A DNA stretch of 64,000 bases from Vampirovibrio sp. (GTDB taxonomy: Bacteria; Cyanobacteriota; Vampirovibrionia; Vampirovibrionales; JAJTHC01). This document shows positions 1-8,554 of this stretch, piece by piece; positions within the stretch are counted from its first letter, which is position 1, and the number at the start of each line of letters is the position of its first letter. The stretch is from contig JACEUU010000003.1 of NCBI GenBank assembly GCA_024998755.1, forward strand, positions 1,054,001 through 1,118,000. The letters run 5' to 3'. The notes below the pieces were generated by a model, which saw only the letters and a program-made list of their open reading frames with translations, did no database searches and was not told where the DNA came from. Made by a program: the position numbers and the translations under genes.

Positions 1-41
1 TAACCTCTATTCTAAAATTTAAAAAAGGACTATTTGGCTTT

Positions 42-1832
42 ATGATAAATACGGCTTTTTCTGCAACGCTAAAATTCAACCAACCCAATCAATTAACAGT
101 ATTGAACCCTCCAAATCGGTCAGGCTTTAAAGTAGCTCAAGCAGGCATCATCGAACAGGATTCAACAGACGAATTCAACAAGAAAGCCAATGTACCGACT
201 GTCAAACTAGAACAAAATGGCTTTCTTAGAACAGAAATTGTATTAAATGATAAAGAGAAAAGAATCGAAGCGGGGTACATTACGGGTACTTTACCCAAAT
301 GGATAGAACTCAACGCTATTTCAGGGAAAGATGGTCCGTTTATACAACTGCTGATACGCAAAGACGCAACAGAGCCATTAAAACCCTTAGCGGGTAAAAG
401 CTTAATTATTCCTGCTGGGGGTAGTGTGAAGCTAGGTAGTACATTTGAAGCCACGCTTTATAAAAAGCATGAAAATCAACCAGCTGATTTTTCAGTCAAA
501 GATTATGAACCTTTACAGGGGTATTGCCAAATAACTGACCCAGACCCTTATCAAGCAAAAACCAATGAAGAAGATGAAAACACCCTTACTTTTTGGGCAA
601 ATTTACCCATCGGCGGGGCGGGGTCTCGGTTATTTCCTTTATCCTCGCCTGATGAAGTTATGGCAAAGTTAGAAAAAGGTAAGGAACGCTATGCGTTACC
701 TGCTGGTGGTAAACCTGCAGGTTGGTTACCCTGTGATGGTAAAAGTATGGTGGGTAGAGCCTTATATTATTTGGCATTAGCAGGGGTTACCACTGTTTTC
801 GCACCCATAGTAACCAGTAGTGCCCCAGAATCCATCAAACAAGCCTTGAAAAATGCAAAAGAAACGATTAAAGATAAGTTAAAAGTAGAGTTAGAGATTG
901 AGCAGATTAAGGAAGAACGTCTCGGCGGGCAATCCTCCTATCTGCCTGATTTGTGGAAAGACGAATTAAGTGAGTTAAAAGAAGAAAAACTTAAAAAAAC
1001 TTATATTATCAATGAATTTCCTGATGCCACTTACTTCCCGTATCCGCCTTATCAGGAAATGATGGAAAAAGTTCAAGAAGCCTATAACAACAAAACCCCT
1101 TTAGATGGGTTGGTTTTAGTGAAACCAGTCGAAAATGTGGAAGAACTCGTCAAAAAATATGGGGAAACGACCTACAATAAAACCACAAGCGAACTATTGG
1201 GTATGCACGAAAAGCCTCAATCAGTAGCACAAGCCAAAATTTTTGCTACGGAAGATATGGAACGCTATAACCAAAAACACACGGATCATCCTATGAAAGA
1301 AGCAGACGAAGGGGTTGGGTTTCGGTTAGGCACCGAAATTTACGGTAGCGAACTATTGAAAGTGGCTTGTAAAGAACAAAAAGATGGGTATGAACTACTG
1401 GCTGATAGATATGAAAATGGTAACGTCAAATTAGTCAAGAATAAGCCCATTTACAGTATGTACAACGTTTTTCATGCCGTGGGTGAAGGGACTGTTGTAA
1501 AGAAGAAAAATAAGCCAAAGTCGCTTAACGTTCAAGTTATGGAATTACCTGAGACTTATCAGTGGGCTGATATGGGTAATTATTTTGGTTACCTGAATAC
1601 GGTTCGACAATTGACCTATTGCAAGCATGGGGACGTATTAAGATCCGAACCGCGAGGTGTACCTTACCCCATTGGTGGTACTCTAAAAATAGATGAAGCA
1701 ACAGGGAAAATAGACCGTGAAGCCCTTTATGGCGAAGGGGTTATTAACCTTTTTGACCAGTTAAAGCTACAAACAGTAGGGGCTGTAGCACTGGTTGACC
1801 CCAGCCACCCCGACAGATTAAACGAAAAGTAG
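42..1832 (+). CDS. putative nucleotidyltransferase-fold protein (NDP-sugar pyrophosphorylase-like)
   Basis: 596 residues, no signal peptide or membrane segment. Around residues 190-205 there is GGAGSRLFPLS, and about 25 residues later KPAGWLPCDGKSM followed by a hydrophobic helix ending in LALAGV. This order matches the glycine-rich nucleotide loop (GGxGTRLxPLT) and the following KPxxPxxGK segment of sugar-phosphate nucleotidyltransferases. The ~190-residue N-terminal part and the long C-terminal part are unlike the common bacterial enzymes, so substrate and activity are unknown. The ATG follows AAGGA at 12 nt. The stop lies 2 bp from the stop of the convergent photolyase gene, with no terminator between. 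The family call is inference from motifs only. Confidence 0.5.
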   Translation: MINTAFSATLKFNQPNQLTVLNPPNRSGFKVAQAGIIEQDSTDEFNKKANVPTVKLEQNGFLRTEIVLNDKEKRIEAGYITGTLPKWIELNAISGKDGPFIQLLIRKDATEPLKPLAGKSLIIPAGGSVKLGSTFEATLYKKHENQPADFSVKDYEPLQGYCQITDPDPYQAKTNEEDENTLTFWANLPIGGAGSRLFPLSSPDEVMAKLEKGKERYALPAGGKPAGWLPCDGKSMVGRALYYLALAGVTTVFAPIVTSSAPESIKQALKNAKETIKDKLKVELEIEQIKEERLGGQSSYLPDLWKDELSELKEEKLKKTYIINEFPDATYFPYPPYQEMMEKVQEAYNNKTPLDGLVLVKPVENVEELVKKYGETTYNKTTSELLGMHEKPQSVAQAKIFATEDMERYNQKHTDHPMKEADEGVGFRLGTEIYGSELLKVACKEQKDGYELLADRYENGNVKLVKNKPIYSMYNVFHAVGEGTVVKKKNKPKSLNVQVMELPETYQWADMGNYFGYLNTVRQLTYCKHGDVLRSEPRGVPYPIGGTLKIDEATGKIDREALYGEGVINLFDQLKLQTVGAVALVDPSHPDRLNEK

Positions 1833-1834
1833 AG

Positions 1835-3313
1835 CTACGCCTCCTCCGAATCCGTATTTTTTTTAAGCGTGGCAAACGCTTCTAACGCTTTTTTCCTACC
1901 TTCGGCATGGTCTACAATGGGGGCGGGGTAATTTTCACCCAAAATAACGCCATCCATCCTCAGTAGGGCTGGCTTTTGCTCCCACGGGCTATGAATATTT
2001 TCTGCAGGAATGTTGATGAGTGCTGGATTCCACTTTTTGACATACGCCCCTTGAGCATCAAATTTTAGCCCTTGCAAAATGGGGTTAAAAATACGGAAAT
2101 AAGGGGCTGCATCTGCACCGCATCCACCAATCCACTGCCAACCCATCGTGTTTTGAGCCAAATCCGCATCAACCAAGGTTTCCCAAAACCACTTTGCCCC
2201 CGCTTGCCACGGCAATAACAAGTGCTTCACCAAAAACGACCCAACAATCATTCGGCTTCTGTTGTGCATCCAGCCTGTATGCCAAAGCTCCTTCATACCC
2301 GCATCAACAATGGGGTAGCCTGTTTCACCCTGTTGCCATGCTTGAAGATGTTCCGCATTGTTAGACCAAGGAAAAGCCTCAAAATCTGCCCGAAGCGGTT
2401 GTGTGGGCGTGGTGGGAAAATGCACTAGCAGATGATGAGCAAATTCTCGCCACCCCAATTCTGAAAGAAAATGCGTACCGCCTTTACCCTTGGCGTTGGC
2501 TGCTACTTGCGTTGCCCACCAAACTTGCCTAGCCCCAATTTGCCCAAAATGTAAATACGGTGAAAGCCGAGACGTACCCACCAAATCGGGGCGATTACGG
2601 TCTTCAAAATAAGTTTCTACCCGTTCTTTTAGGAAGGCTGAAACCGCTGCTTTCGCCCCTTCCAACGTGGGATTCCAATCCGCATAAAAGCCAGCGTCCC
2701 AAGGGACGGTAGGAAGTAAGTTTAAGGCATCCAACAAAACGCTAGGAGGAAAGGTTACGCAGTGTTGATTTTCAGGTTTTGGTGGGATGGGTAGGCACTT
2801 TTCTAATAAGTGTTCAATTAGAGGCACGGCGGTTTTCCAAAAAGGGGTAAACACTTTAAACGGTTGCCCTTGCTTGTTTTTCAACGCTGTGGGATGGTTT
2901 AATAAACTGGTGTTAAACTGCTGAAAATCGACGGATTGTTGGGTTAGAACAGTGGCGACGCTTTCGGCTTGTTCTATAGCGAAGGGTTCCCAGCGTTCAT
3001 CCGTATAAACGGCGGTAGCCCCAGTGGTTTTAGCCAGTTCAGCCAGTAATTCTGCTGGATGGTTGCCTGTTTGCAGAACCAAATCCAGTCCCAGTTGGTC
3101 TTTTAGGTTAGTTGCTAGAGAGTTTAGGGCGTGGTGAAGCCACCATCGGCTAGCGGCACCGGGTTGCCATGGGGCATCCGCTTCGGGTGTCCATAAGAAG
3201 ATGGGGATAATCGGTTGCCCTGTGGCAATGGCTTGGTAGAGCGGTGGATTATCTGCCAAGCGGAGGTTTCTGCGAAACCAAACGATAATGGGACGGTGGG
3301 GAGACGTAGGCAT
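1835..3313 (-). CDS. phrB: deoxyribodipyrimidine photolyase (cryptochrome/photolyase family)
   Basis: 492 residues, full family length. It repairs UV-induced cyclobutane pyrimidine dimers in DNA using light, reduced FAD and an antenna chromophore. The N-terminal Rossmann domain starts IIVWFRRNLRLADNPPLYQA. The C-terminal FAD-binding domain carries LGWREFAHHLL, GYPIVDAGMKELWHTGWMHN, RMIVGSFLVK and ADLAQNTMGWQWIGGCGAD, the FAD and tryptophan-chain region of class I photolyases. It ends in an unremarkable charged tail. A six-gene redox operon with two FAD enzymes lies about 0.7 kb away on the same strand, a grouping often seen with photolyases. CPD specificity is assumed, since a cryptochrome-like role cannot be excluded from sequence alone. 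Confidence 0.95.
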   Translation of the reverse strand: MPTSPHRPIIVWFRRNLRLADNPPLYQAIATGQPIIPIFLWTPEADAPWQPGAASRWWLHHALNSLATNLKDQLGLDLVLQTGNHPAELLAELAKTTGATAVYTDERWEPFAIEQAESVATVLTQQSVDFQQFNTSLLNHPTALKNKQGQPFKVFTPFWKTAVPLIEHLLEKCLPIPPKPENQHCVTFPPSVLLDALNLLPTVPWDAGFYADWNPTLEGAKAAVSAFLKERVETYFEDRNRPDLVGTSRLSPYLHFGQIGARQVWWATQVAANAKGKGGTHFLSELGWREFAHHLLVHFPTTPTQPLRADFEAFPWSNNAEHLQAWQQGETGYPIVDAGMKELWHTGWMHNRSRMIVGSFLVKHLLLPWQAGAKWFWETLVDADLAQNTMGWQWIGGCGADAAPYFRIFNPILQGLKFDAQGAYVKKWNPALINIPAENIHSPWEQKPALLRMDGVILGENYPAPIVDHAEGRKKALEAFATLKKNTDSEEA

Positions 3314-3525
3314 GATGAGATTCGTTTCCGTACTGATAGTGTAGATTGGTTCAATGCTACACGAGGAGGGAGTCTATTCCCATTAAACTATTGATAAGTG
3401 ATTCTCTCTATTATGAAAAGATTAAGAATTCGTTTCTTGTTGAGTGAACCGCTAAAACAAGTATCACAGATAGCGGTATTGGTTATTATCAATATAAAAT
3501 AGTATCTTTAGGAAATTGAGATTTT

Positions 3526-4077
3526 ATGAAGCCGTTGAACAATCCTTCACAAGAAACGCTTGATTATTTAAAACACTCCTGTAAAAAACAACGCCGAATT
3601 AACCGACTAAGATCACGGCAATACCGTTTTTTTTATAGTTCCCCTATTATTAATGTTTTAGGAACTATTGGGTTCAGTATTATAGTAGGAAATACTATTT
3701 TAGGGACTGAGGGTATGGGAGCATTGGTAGTAGGCTTTTTTTTACTCCCCACCATACCTCTATTCTTAGGCTTTAGTGGCGTCTTTGTATACGGATTTCG
3801 CTATCCTATTACAGTAGAAGAGAGCCTTCGTTTGAATGGTTTAACTTGGGTTATTTGCCTCTGTATTTCACTAAGTGTAACAGGATTCTTTAATAACCCC
3901 TTGGGTCTATTAAATTACGCACTCGCACCAAATCGTCTAGGGGTTCTAAGTTTAGTGTTAGTACCTATAGGTAGTCTCATCGCCTACCTCGTTCACAAAT
4001 ACTTGCTAGGCACTCAAAAGGCATCTGTAAAAATTAAAAAACGCATTCTACCCAGCCAACCCAACGATGACATCTAA
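3526..4077 (+). CDS. hypothetical integral membrane protein
   Basis: 183 residues. A basic N-terminus (KKQRRINRLRSRQYR, residues ~19-33) precedes four hydrophobic segments at about 43-62, 65-90, 105-122 and 138-160, so it is probably a small polytopic inner-membrane protein. I do not recognise a family. The 3' end overlaps the convergent CbiX-like gene by about 30 bp, so the last ten codons are coding on both strands. Nothing in the context says what it does. Confidence 0.7.
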   Translation: MKPLNNPSQETLDYLKHSCKKQRRINRLRSRQYRFFYSSPIINVLGTIGFSIIVGNTILGTEGMGALVVGFFLLPTIPLFLGFSGVFVYGFRYPITVEESLRLNGLTWVICLCISLSVTGFFNNPLGLLNYALAPNRLGVLSLVLVPIGSLIAYLVHKYLLGTQKASVKIKKRILPSQPNDDI

Positions 4078-4428
4078 TAACAAGCGTTGAAACGCCGAAT
4101 GCTCCCCAATGGGTGGATGCAACAACACCGTGGCACACGGAAACCACTGGCGAACCCGCTCCACCATGGGCTGAATATCCGCCGTGTAATGAGAACCCGC
4201 CGACATAAACAACGGCAAAATTTCCAACTGCTTAGGCGGTGCGGTTTTGTAAGGTTCCAACACCTCAAACAACGTCGGGCTGGCCATTTCCATATAACAA
4301 AGCACCACAGGGTTTTGCTGGTTTTCAGCCTCCACCTTGGCTAACAAAGCTTCAAACGGTTGCCGCCACCGAGGGTCTCGGCTACCATGGGCAATGAGTA
4401 CAATCAATTTTTCAGGGGTCATGGTCAT
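4048..4428 (-). CDS. CbiX-like sirohydrochlorin chelatase domain protein
   Basis: 126 residues, the length of a short single-domain CbiX. These class II chelatases insert cobalt, iron or nickel into sirohydrochlorin for cobalamin, siroheme or F430 synthesis. It starts LIVLIAHGSRDPRWRQPF (the HGSR active-site motif with the metal-binding His). It continues with CYMEMASPTLFEVL, LPLFMSAGSHYTADI (second metal-binding His in GSHY) and LHPPIGEHSAF. It is the last gene of the 9517-4048 minus-strand cluster, 16 bp after the preceding membrane-protein gene. The metal and pathway cannot be told from the window, because no other tetrapyrrole genes are present. Confidence 0.85.
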   Translation of the reverse strand: MTMTPEKLIVLIAHGSRDPRWRQPFEALLAKVEAENQQNPVVLCYMEMASPTLFEVLEPYKTAPPKQLEILPLFMSAGSHYTADIQPMVERVRQWFPCATVLLHPPIGEHSAFQRLLLDVIVGLAG

Positions 4429-4443
4429 TTTAAAACTGCTTTC

Positions 4444-4935
4444 TTACGCATGAATGCTAACATTGGTAGATTTTAAACATTGCCAAAGCAGATACGCCAA
4501 TAACAGCCCTCGTAAGCTCCACCCAACCGTCCGAACCCAATTAGTACTCGTCAGCCGATTAATAGCTTCCAAGTTAAAGCCTTTGCTCAAAATTTCATGG
4601 CACGGCACTTGCAACAACGCCGTAGAAGCCCAAATAACCAACAACAATACAATCCCCACAGAAAGCAAAATAGGGGCATTTTTAAAGGCTGGCGTGTAGT
4701 AAAGCAATAAAACCGCCGTCAAGGCTTCCAGCAACATTACAGGCCCTACAATCAGGGTAATCCACTGGGCATGGCGAACTTCATAGGCGGTAAAGCCCGC
4801 TTCGCCCACATATGCCATTAGGGGGTAATGTACCAGTTGAATCAGCCAAATTAACCCCATCATAAACCATGTAACCGTAGCATTAACAAGTAACAAAAAC
4901 AGCGGTAAATTCCCTGCAGACATAAATGAAAACAT
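4444..4935 (-). CDS. hypothetical four-helix membrane protein of the redox operon
   Basis: 163 residues. Hydrophobic segments lie at about 9-36, 56-82, 90-110 and 138-155. Residues ~32-42 contain QLVHYPLM, and EVRHAQWITL follows helix 1, so there are conserved-looking His residues near the membrane face that could bind a cofactor. I do not recognise the family with certainty; small proteins of this shape occur beside TIGR01777 and photolyase genes in other bacteria. It lies 94 bp after the FAD oxidoreductase gene and 16 bp before the CbiX-like gene, consistent with co-transcription. Confidence 0.75.
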   Translation of the reverse strand: MFSFMSAGNLPLFLLLVNATVTWFMMGLIWLIQLVHYPLMAYVGEAGFTAYEVRHAQWITLIVGPVMLLEALTAVLLLYYTPAFKNAPILLSVGIVLLLVIWASTALLQVPCHEILSKGFNLEAINRLTSTNWVRTVGWSLRGLLLAYLLWQCLKSTNVSIHA

Positions 4936-5007
4936 CGGGGTAGGCTCACTTTCTTTTCACACACAAAAACTATCAACTCTAAGTATACGCTTTTTTAAAC
5001 CCTTAAT

Positions 5008-5032
5008 GTGGGTGGATGCAATCTACCCCTAC
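5008..5032. repeat. half copy of the GTAGGGG palindromic repeat overlapping a stop codon
   Basis: GTGGGTGGATGCAATCTACCCCTAC on the plus strand has the arm sequence of the GTAGGGGTGGAT...ATCCACCC family seen at 34579 and 39857. Read on the minus strand, the TAG of its GTAGGGG end is the stop codon of the FAD oxidoreductase gene (5031-5029). Confidence 0.7.
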
Positions 5033-6390
5033 TTCTTAACGTTTTTTATCAACCGGCCTGCAACCACACGCCCTGCACGTATTGCTCCGTTGATGGATGC
5101 GGAATCCATCGCATCATTGGCTAAATCAATTTGCCATTGTTGTTGCCACGCAGAAACGGTTTCCACCGTAGTAGCTTGATGTTCACCAAACAAAACCGTT
5201 TCACTGGGAATAGCTTGATAAATTTGAAACCCTTGAATAAATTGCCATCTATCCGTAACAGAGCCAAACCACTGCTTTAAATTCGCTTTGGTTTGAATAA
5301 CCGCTTCAGATTCCGTTAAGTTTTCCAATGCAGAAAGAGGCTTCAGCGTAACCGAACAGAGGTTACCACCGTTAGGGGCATAAGAACCAGAAACTTCGCT
5401 TAAAAAGCACAAATGTTGAACAATACCAGACCCTTCAGCATTCAACACCAGCAAGGGTTCCCGAACAGAAAGCGGAGGCTTATCTTTACAGCTAAAATAA
5501 AGCGTCCACGTGGTATTATAGCGAACAGGACAGGGTTGCCCTAGTAAGGAAGCCACTTGCGGAAGGCTCATAGCCAACACAACGTGTTGGGCTTCAATTT
5601 GTTGCCCACTGCTAAGGGTTAAAATTCTTGGGGTAAGTTGGGTAGACGAACTACTTGGCGGGCTTAAATCAATTAAAGCTTGATTGAGTATGATGTTATT
5701 TTGATTGAGATGGCTAGCTAATTGGTCTATAATCGCGTGCATCCCGTTTTTAGGGAGACATACCGTTCCGTTAGAAAACGTTTTAAACGTATAGGCAAAC
5801 TTCCTAACCGATGTAGAGAGTGCGTCTTCCAAGAAAACACCGCCATAAAACGGGCGGAAAAACGTATCAATATATTTTTGAGAAAACCCAAAGCGTTGCA
5901 AGAAGGTCAAGGTTGATTCTTCCGGCAAACTATAAATTTTCTTTTCACTCATATCTTTCAGCTTGTTTTTTAGAGAAAGCGTCAGCATTTTATCTTTAAA
6001 ACTGCCAATAGGGGAATATAAAGCAAATAAATACATTCCCTTATCTCGTTGAGGGTCGCCCACTTTGTTGAATGTACCGTTATAACGAATAACCGCACCG
6101 GGGTAAAATGACTGTAGCTCTAAAGCATCAAAATCTAGCCATTGTTTAGCTTCTTCATAGGCTGTATTGAATGCCTGAAAGCCGTGGTCTAGTAAAAAGC
6201 CATCTGTATGAATGGTTGTTTGCACCCTGCCACCCAGTTGGCTAGAAGCTTCAATTAGGCAATACGCAATACCGGCTTTTTCAAGTTGCAAAGCACAGGT
6301 TAAACCCGCTAGCCCTCCTCCCACAATAGCCACTTGGGTTTGGAGCACTGGATTATTTTGAGTATTAAACTGATGAGAGCTCACCAACAT
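5029..6390 (-). CDS. FAD-dependent amine oxidase / phytoene-desaturase-like oxidoreductase
   Basis: 453 residues. After a short lead it has a complete N-terminal dinucleotide-binding fold, VAIVGGGLAGLTCALQLEKAG (residues ~18-38). Next comes an acidic strand end (CLIEASSQLGGRV) with the GGR motif of the flavin amine oxidase/protoporphyrinogen oxidase/phytoene desaturase superfamily. The C-terminal FAD-contact region is ASINGAIRAGRVVAGRLI. Substrate is unknown: porphyrin, carotenoid, polyamine or sterol-like chemistry are all possible. It is 28 bp downstream of a second FAD oxidoreductase gene. The stop codon lies inside a palindromic repeat, so the original C-terminus may have been trimmed. 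Confidence 0.85.
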   Translation of the reverse strand: MLVSSHQFNTQNNPVLQTQVAIVGGGLAGLTCALQLEKAGIAYCLIEASSQLGGRVQTTIHTDGFLLDHGFQAFNTAYEEAKQWLDFDALELQSFYPGAVIRYNGTFNKVGDPQRDKGMYLFALYSPIGSFKDKMLTLSLKNKLKDMSEKKIYSLPEESTLTFLQRFGFSQKYIDTFFRPFYGGVFLEDALSTSVRKFAYTFKTFSNGTVCLPKNGMHAIIDQLASHLNQNNIILNQALIDLSPPSSSSTQLTPRILTLSSGQQIEAQHVVLAMSLPQVASLLGQPCPVRYNTTWTLYFSCKDKPPLSVREPLLVLNAEGSGIVQHLCFLSEVSGSYAPNGGNLCSVTLKPLSALENLTESEAVIQTKANLKQWFGSVTDRWQFIQGFQIYQAIPSETVLFGEHQATTVETVSAWQQQWQIDLANDAMDSASINGAIRAGRVVAGRLIKNVKK

Positions 6391-6417
6391 AATTGAATTT
6401 CCACTAAACTTAAAGGG

Positions 6418-7530
6418 CTAAGTATTGGAAGTAAACTGTTGTAATAGTGCTTGGCTACTAGCAATGCCGGATAAATAAGCGGTTTCAATCTTGGCGTAAT
6501 CTCCAAAGGCATCGCCTGCTAAAAAACAAGGGGGTAAGCTTTGTAAGCAAACCGTCGGCATAGCTTCCAACGATTGACTTGATAATGCGTATTTCCAGCG
6601 ATGAAGTTGAGTTGTTTCGATAGATTGATGGGTCATAACGGTTTTCAGAGGAGTAGGTAAAGCGTCTAACAACAGGGGTAAAATAGTTTCCAAATTTTCA
6701 TCCCAATAGGAACGACTAAAATTAGGCGAAGCGTGCAAGGTAAAAGCAAGGGTTGAAAATGAGGAGGCTTCTGCTGCTTTAGTGTGGTTTGCCCCCACCC
6801 AGCCGAGGGCGTGTTCAGGGTCTCTGGCTTTATAGCCAACCGCTAAAGAAGGAAGAAGGTCTTGTGCAATAGTTTCAGGGTTCAGGGCAACCATCAACGC
6901 TAAACAGGGTTCGTACATCACGCTATTTAACTGCGATGTTTGTTGATGGGTTAACGAGATATGGCTGTTGTGCAATAACTCTAAGGTTTGCGGCACAGGG
7001 CTTGTTATAATTAACGCTTTTGCATTGAAAAAATTGCCCTGTTCATCCATCGCTTCCCATTGATTGTTAATTGAATTTAACCGTACAATACGAGTGCTCG
7101 TTTGAATGGTCAAATTTTTTGCTAAATGCTTAGGCAAACTATTCATACCATTACCGGTAGGAATATACCGTTTTCTGGGTGGGTTTTGAGGCGGTTCTTG
7201 GGTAACGGTATCGCCTTCAAACCACGTTAGCTGTTCAAACCAGGAATGCACGACGCCTTCAGCTTCCCAGTCTCTCAAAACCGTTTCAAAGGCTGGGGTG
7301 TTAGCGGTAAAGTATTGAGCCCCATGGTCAAACCATGCTCCGTTAGCGAAGCGTCTGGTAGAAAGCCTACCCCCAACGCCCCTGCCTTTATCTACCAGTT
7401 GCACGCTTAGCCCTGCTTGTTGAAGGGCATTACCCGCAGCCAACCCAGCAATACCCGCCCCAATAATTAGCACATCGGTAGTTGTGGTGGTTGTCGCTTT
7501 ATTATTCAGTTCAGTGGTGTTTATGGTCAT
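6418..7530 (-). CDS. renalase-like FAD-dependent oxidoreductase
   Basis: About 370 residues from the ATG at 7530; an upstream in-frame TTG at 7539 is the less likely start. The N-terminus has the FAD-binding fold VLIIGAGIAGLAAGNALQQAG, then VDKGRGVGGRLSTRR and WFDHGAQYFTA, the signature of renalase-type oxidoreductases common in Cyanobacteria and Proteobacteria. The C-terminus ends in the usual FAD-contact stretch CFLAGDAFGDYAKIETAYLSG. Eukaryotic renalase oxidises inhibitory dihydropyridine isomers of NAD(P)H; whether this protein does so is unknown. It sits between the membrane/peroxiredoxin fusion (about 30 bp upstream) and a second FAD enzyme (28 bp downstream), so it is probably co-transcribed. 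Confidence 0.85.
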   Translation of the reverse strand: MTINTTELNNKATTTTTTDVLIIGAGIAGLAAGNALQQAGLSVQLVDKGRGVGGRLSTRRFANGAWFDHGAQYFTANTPAFETVLRDWEAEGVVHSWFEQLTWFEGDTVTQEPPQNPPRKRYIPTGNGMNSLPKHLAKNLTIQTSTRIVRLNSINNQWEAMDEQGNFFNAKALIITSPVPQTLELLHNSHISLTHQQTSQLNSVMYEPCLALMVALNPETIAQDLLPSLAVGYKARDPEHALGWVGANHTKAAEASSFSTLAFTLHASPNFSRSYWDENLETILPLLLDALPTPLKTVMTHQSIETTQLHRWKYALSSQSLEAMPTVCLQSLPPCFLAGDAFGDYAKIETAYLSGIASSQALLQQFTSNT

Positions 7531-7561
7531 ATTAAACAATGAAACTTTCTATTAAAATTTG

Positions 7562-8533
7562 TTACTGTATTAATTCAATATCTTTAAAACACACCCTGTC
7601 TTGGGCATCTGCTTGGGCTTTACCGATGGTTAAAACAGCATTTTTTAGCCAAGCATAGCCACCTAACTGAAAACCATCGCCTTGCAAAGCACCCACGCCA
7701 TGCCCTTTTAACAACCCTGCTTCAACCCCCCGAATCCAAACCCGCAAACCCAGTAATTGAGGTAATTTACCCTTGGGCAATTGAGCCAACTTGTAAAGCC
7801 CCAAAGCGGGGTCTAACACTTGAGGTACAGTAGCCAAAGCTGGGAATTTTTCCCACTGGCTTACCTCAGCGTGTTCACCCATATGCACCACAACTGGTTG
7901 AATACCCTTGGCGGTGAGTCCAGGCATTGCTAAGGCTAAATCTTCCAAGGTTTCTCTACAATAAGTGCAACCCATATGCCGAACAAATACCAATAATAGA
8001 TTAGCTTGCTGAGAAAGTGCCACTAATGGCTGCCCCGCAGTGGTTGAATAGCTAGCCAATAGGTCTACCTTTTTTTCAGACGGCATCTCCAAAATTGTTT
8101 TTAAATGCCCTGCATCAGCAGAAAGATAGGCATCATAAGCCCCTTTTAGCATAAGCGTGAAGGGAATCCACCAAATTAAATCATTGGTCAAAATATTCAA
8201 TCCAAACCAAGGTGAAAACGTGCCTTCAATCAACGCTTTTGCAAAACCGATAGGGCCAAGTATTTTGCCTAGCAACCCCACAGCGATTACTGGCCAATAC
8301 CTATAAGCATTAAATGATGCAAAAAAGTACCCTACGGCATAACAGCCAACAATCATACCAACACATTGCCACAATTCAGGGTAATTGGGGCGTGCCATGT
8401 GGGTTAAATCAAATAAGTGAAAAGGGAATAACACAACCCAAGCACCCCATAGGGCATTATAAACTGCTGCTGTTAGCAACCAATTCCGCATCCAAATAGG
8501 CGGTGTTTTTTCAATTTGTTGGGTAGTTACCAC
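7562..8533 (-). CDS. membrane domain fused to a peroxiredoxin-like (AhpC/TSA, PRXL2-type) domain
   Basis: 323 residues. Residues ~18-140 hold about four membrane helices. From about 165 on there is a thioredoxin-fold region with LLLVFVRHMGCTYCRETLEDLA, whose CxxC in GCTYCRE aligns with the redox motif of AhpC/TSA and SelL/PRXL2-type proteins. The gene starts with GTG, supported by GGAGAGGA at 9 nt. Putting the redox domain on a membrane anchor points to a job at the inner membrane, perhaps passing electrons for the neighbouring flavoenzymes or protecting lipids; that is inference. Gene spacing is 21 bp on each side, so it belongs to the six-gene operon. Confidence 0.8.
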   Translation of the reverse strand: MVTTQQIEKTPPIWMRNWLLTAAVYNALWGAWVVLFPFHLFDLTHMARPNYPELWQCVGMIVGCYAVGYFFASFNAYRYWPVIAVGLLGKILGPIGFAKALIEGTFSPWFGLNILTNDLIWWIPFTLMLKGAYDAYLSADAGHLKTILEMPSEKKVDLLASYSTTAGQPLVALSQQANLLLVFVRHMGCTYCRETLEDLALAMPGLTAKGIQPVVVHMGEHAEVSQWEKFPALATVPQVLDPALGLYKLAQLPKGKLPQLLGLRVWIRGVEAGLLKGHGVGALQGDGFQLGGYAWLKNAVLTIGKAQADAQDRVCFKDIELIQ

Positions 8534-8554
8534 AATTAATTATCCTCTCCTCTG

